Source: Candidatus Hydrogenedentota bacterium
GTDB lineage: Bacteria; Hydrogenedentota; Hydrogenedentia; Hydrogenedentales; SLHB01
Direction of reading: 5' to 3'
Assembly: GCA_016215105.1 (NCBI GenBank)
Contig: JACRLJ010000094.1
Coordinates: 24,411 to 58,097 of the forward strand
Length of the DNA: 33,687 nt
Of this stretch, positions 31,007 through 33,687 are shown in pieces. Numbering within the stretch: the stretch's first letter is position 1; the number at the start of each line of letters is the position of its first letter. The position numbers and the translations under genes were made by a program. The notes beneath the pieces were generated by a model. That model made no database searches, had not been told where the DNA came from, and saw nothing but the letters and a program-made list of their open reading frames with translations.

Positions 31007-32398
31007 ATGTTGCTCGATATGTTAGGACCGCGGCGCCGCCGGATGGTGGCGCGTCTGGCGCTGGCCGCTATACTGGTAGCCGCGGTGTGGCCAATTGCCG
31101 GGTTTGCCGAAGATGCCGCTCCCGCGGCGGCTGCAGCCGCTCCGGCGCCAAAGCTGGATTCCGGGGACACGGCGTGGATGCTGACCTCGACTGCGCTGGT
31201 ATTGTTTATGACCATACCCGGTTTGGCGTTGTTCTATGGCGGGTTGGTCCGTACGAAGAACGTGTTATCGATACTGATGCAGTGCTTTGTTATTACGGCG
31301 CTGGTCACTATTCTGTGGACGCTCGTGGGATATAGCCTCTGCTTCGAGGGCGGCGGCGGCTTCGATAGTTACATCGGTACGCTCAAGAAAGCCTTCCTGA
31401 TGGGCATCGGCGTTGATACGTTGGCGCCGCTTGCGCTGACGATCCCGGAGTCGGTGTATGTTTGCTATCAGATGACCTTCGCCATTATCACACCTGCGCT
31501 CATTATTGGCGCATTCGCTGAGCGCATGAAGTTTTCCGCGATGCTCATTTTCATGACGCTGTGGTCGCTTCTTGTGTACTCGCCCATTTGCCACATGGTC
31601 TGGAGTCCCAACGGCGCCCTGGGCGCGGGCGGCCTCGGCGCGCTCGATTACGCGGGCGGTACGGTGGTGCATATTAACGCCGGCATCGCGGCGCTGGCGT
31701 CCGTACTCGTCATTGGAAAACGGAAAGGCCACCCGACTACACCATTTCCTCCGCACAACATGACCATGACCATTACGGGCGCCTCGATGCTTTGGGTCGG
31801 CTGGTTCGGGTTCAACGCGGGCAGCGCGGTCGCCGCGAACGGCGCCGCGGGCATGGCGATGGCCGTGACTCAGATTGCGACCGCCATGGCGACGCTGAGC
31901 TGGATGGGCGTCGAATGGATCAAGCAGGGCAAGCCCAGCGCGTTGGGCGCGGCTTCTGGCGCCGTAGCCGGCCTGGTGGCAATCACTCCGGCATCTGGAT
32001 TCGTAGGCCCAGTCGGCGCGTTAGCCATCGGCCTGGCCGCCGGCGCAATCTGCTTCTGGGGCGTCACCGGCCTCAAGAAGATGTTCGGCTACGACGACGC
32101 CCTGGATGTCGTGGGCGTACACTGCCTTGGCGGGCTTGCCGGCGCCATGCTCACCGGAGTATTCGCGCTGCACCAGTTTGGAGGCTTCTCCGACGCCGCC
32201 GACAAGGCGGGGCTGGTGGGGCAGCTCATCAAACAGGCGACCGCGTGCGGCGTCACGCTCGTGTACAGCTTTGTGGCGTCCCTTATCCTGCTCAAAATCG
32301 TCGACGTCCTCGTAGGCTTACGTGTCACTGACGCCGAGGAAACTGAAGGTTTGGATACCACTCAACACAACGAAGTCGGGTACAATTTCTCCGCCTAG
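31007..32398 (+). CDS. amt: Ammonium transporter (Amt family)
   Basis: This 463-aa inner-membrane ammonium channel has an N-terminal signal-peptide-like helix and an Ala/Pro-rich periplasmic stretch (to about residue 45), as in AmtB precursors. Eleven or so transmembrane segments follow. The family signature around DYAGGTVVHINAG carries the first pore histidine (H222), and VVGVHCLGGLAGA the second (H372). The early segment FYGGLVRTKNVLS and the GWFGFNAGSA motif are typical. The ATG at 31007 has AAAGGAG 11 bases upstream; an internal ATG (MVARLALAA) is a less likely start. It forms an operon with the P-II gene, whose product would gate it. Confidence 0.96.
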   Translation: MLLDMLGPRRRRMVARLALAAILVAAVWPIAGFAEDAAPAAAAAAPAPKLDSGDTAWMLTSTALVLFMTIPGLALFYGGLVRTKNVLSILMQCFVITALVTILWTLVGYSLCFEGGGGFDSYIGTLKKAFLMGIGVDTLAPLALTIPESVYVCYQMTFAIITPALIIGAFAERMKFSAMLIFMTLWSLLVYSPICHMVWSPNGALGAGGLGALDYAGGTVVHINAGIAALASVLVIGKRKGHPTTPFPPHNMTMTITGASMLWVGWFGFNAGSAVAANGAAGMAMAVTQIATAMATLSWMGVEWIKQGKPSALGAASGAVAGLVAITPASGFVGPVGALAIGLAAGAICFWGVTGLKKMFGYDDALDVVGVHCLGGLAGAMLTGVFALHQFGGFSDAADKAGLVGQLIKQATACGVTLVYSFVASLILLKIVDVLVGLRVTDAEETEGLDTTQHNEVGYNFSA

Positions 32399-32416
32399 AA
32401 TTTGCGCCAGATTTCG

Positions 32417-32449
32417 CCGGGCAGACGCGATGCGTCTGCCCGGTTTTTT
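32417..32449 (+). terminator. Rho-independent terminator after amt
   Basis: CCGGGCAGACGC and GCGTCTGCCCGG form a perfect 12-bp stem around a three-base GAT loop and are followed by TTTTTT. It lies 19 bases after the amt stop and is the strongest intrinsic terminator in the window. Confidence 0.95.
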
Positions 32450-32630
32450 CATATCTGGCGCGCTCCATACACCGCCGCGATACAGGCCGCGACTACTACC
32501 GCGAAGCCGGACGTTACGTGACAGGCGACCTCTGAACCCCGAATCGGGGAAAATTGTCCTTGCCGAAATTGGCCGGTGGGTCTAGAATTGCTTTGGGGTT
32601 CCTAAGCGTTTGGCGTTGTCACACCACCAG

Positions 32631-32763
32631 GAGTCTGACCCCGGGTATGCCGGGGCTACGGCGTGAGAGTGTGACTCCGTGATTTCTCGGGCCGAGTTGG
32701 CGGCAAATCATGCGGGGTCAGACTCTCACACCGAAGCCGTGACCGATTCGGAGTCATACTCCG
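32631..32763 (+). repeat. REP-like palindromic element upstream of the Tat-exported protein
   Basis: GAGTCTGACCCC (32631-32642) is perfectly inverted as GGGGTCAGACTC (32714-32725). CGGCGTGAGAGT (32659-32670) is inverted in ACTCTCACACCG with one mismatch. CGGAGT-CAT-ACTCCG (32749-32763) is a further hairpin ending 18 bases before the ATG at 32782. The style matches REP/RAYT-associated repeats, though the sequence differs from the 79-bp repeats. The surrounding 383-base gap contains only this and the amt terminator. Confidence 0.7.
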
Positions 32764-32781
32764 ACACAGGAGGGGATTGTC

Positions 32782-33687
32782 ATGGATTCGCGTCACTCTT
32801 CCGGGAAGTGCAACCACAGTTGTCTTATGTCGCGCCGGTGTTTTCTGGGCGCTGTATCGGCGGGCGCGGCCGCGGTCCCCGCAATAGCAGCGGCGGCCAG
32901 GAAGGCGCCTGCGCCGCCCCCGGGAGACCTCGCGGAACACATTGACCTCTCCGCATTCCGGCCTAAGCCCGAAGTGCGCATCCTTGCGGCGGTGATCCGG
33001 CGGCCACCACCCTACTGGCTTGGCTGGCCCGGGACGTCGTACGACTTGGAGAAGCATCGTAAGGCATATGAGACGGCATTTGCGCAATCCGCCAAGCGCG
33101 TTGGCGTTGCGCTTACCCAGATCGAGAGTCCGCTCGAGAATGACCAAGCGGTGCTGACGTTTATCAAAGAAATCACGGACACCAAGCCCGACGCGGTGTT
33201 GGTAAGCCTGCAACATCTCGATGTGTGGGCGTGGGCCGGTCAGATTGCGAAGGCGGGAGTTCCCACCATCGTATTCTCCCCGGTGGGGACGGCATTTACC
33301 GGCCATGTTCTCCAGATTTCGCGCCAGCCAGGAATCCATGTGATTTCGTCGCTCGAGAGCGCCGCGGTCGAGCAGGCCATGCGCATGGTGCGCGCGAAGA
33401 AGCAGTTCGAGACTTCCCGATTGCTGGTCGTGGCCGGCACAGAGCGTAAAGCCGACACACTGGTCGAGGGACTGGGAACGAAGGTGCGGTATGTGCCGCG
33501 TCCTACGCTGAATGAACTTTTCGCCAGGATGCCTGAAACGGACGAAGTGCGCGAGGTCGCCAAGCACATGCGGCGCGGCGCCGAGAAAGTCGTTGAGCCC
33601 AAGCCCGCGGATTTCCTGAATTCCGCCCGCTCGTTCGCCACCGCAAAGCGGCTGCTAAAGGACGAAGAGGCCAATGCGATCACGACG
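32782..33687 (+). CDS. Tat-exported protein, possibly L-fucose/arabinose isomerase-like, 3' end cut
   Basis: The first 302 residues are present and the frame runs off the window. A twin-arginine signal (SRRCFLGAVSAG then an Ala-rich hydrophobic stretch) marks export of a folded protein to the periplasm. The mature part starts with a Rossmann-like segment (VRILAAVIRRPPPYWLGWPG). It continues with PDAVLVSLQHLDVWAWAGQIAKAG, split as DAVLVSL and WAGQIAKAGVPTIVF, which reminds me of the N-terminal half of L-fucose/L-arabinose isomerase-type proteins. That assignment is tentative. The ATG at 32782 is preceded by AGGAGGGG five bases upstream, a strong ribosome-binding site. It follows the REP-like element directly. 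Confidence 0.75.
   Translation, partial: MDSRHSSGKCNHSCLMSRRCFLGAVSAGAAAVPAIAAAARKAPAPPPGDLAEHIDLSAFRPKPEVRILAAVIRRPPPYWLGWPGTSYDLEKHRKAYETAFAQSAKRVGVALTQIESPLENDQAVLTFIKEITDTKPDAVLVSLQHLDVWAWAGQIAKAGVPTIVFSPVGTAFTGHVLQISRQPGIHVISSLESAAVEQAMRMVRAKKQFETSRLLVVAGTERKADTLVEGLGTKVRYVPRPTLNELFARMPETDEVREVAKHMRRGAEKVVEPKPADFLNSARSFATAKRLLKDEEANAITT

Overview
The window is GC-rich bacterial chromosome with densely packed, mostly housekeeping genes. A TolC-type outer-membrane channel, a type IV pilus/type II secretion ATPase, a Tat-exported protein and a Spy/CpxP-like periplasmic protein point to a diderm (Gram-negative) organism. The overall flavour (zinc-ribbon and pseudopilin-like proteins of unknown role, interspersed palindromic repeats, an acyltransferase-hydrolase fusion) resembles a deep-branching phylum such as Hydrogenedentota or a planctomycete-like lineage, but that is an impression from memory; the sequence alone does not prove the taxon. 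No rRNA, tRNA, CRISPR array, prophage or intact transposase was found.

Layout. From 1 to about 12.5 kb everything is on the minus strand. In transcription order it holds: a membrane-anchored protein of unknown function; serC; a zinc-ribbon membrane protein; a large acyltransferase-alpha/beta hydrolase fusion; a tripartite MacAB/TolC-type exporter (tolC-like, ABC ATPase, membrane-fusion protein, FtsX-type permease); and thrS, which runs off the left edge. At 12.68-15.6 kb on the plus strand come a DJ-1/PfpI protein and sucCD. At 15.6-18.1 kb on the minus strand are a pRiA4b ORF-3-like protein, a hypothetical protein and a frameshifted family-2 glycosyltransferase. At 18.36-25.3 kb on the plus strand are a zinc-ribbon protein, ftsY, a PilB/GspE ATPase with two MshEN domains, an HDOD protein, cysS and a four-helix-bundle protein.

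At 25.7-27.8 kb lies an envelope-stress-type operon: an ECF sigma factor broken by an apparent 1-base frameshift, a zinc anti-sigma factor and a Spy/CpxP-like periplasmic protein, behind a candidate ECF-type promoter. Next come two minus-strand genes directly abutting each other: a winged-helix regulator with a degenerate nucleotidyltransferase-like tail, and a 473-aa protein of unknown function. They have a palindromic candidate operator over the promoter and are the best candidate here for an undescribed module. The right end carries the nitrogen-assimilation pair P-II and Amt, preceded by a good sigma-54 promoter match and followed by a strong terminator. A palindromic repeat then precedes a Tat-exported, possibly sugar-isomerase-like protein cut by the right edge.

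Three coding sequences show lesions: the glycosyltransferase, the sigma factor and the hydrolase half of the fusion. Whether these are biological or sequencing/assembly artefacts cannot be settled from the sequence.
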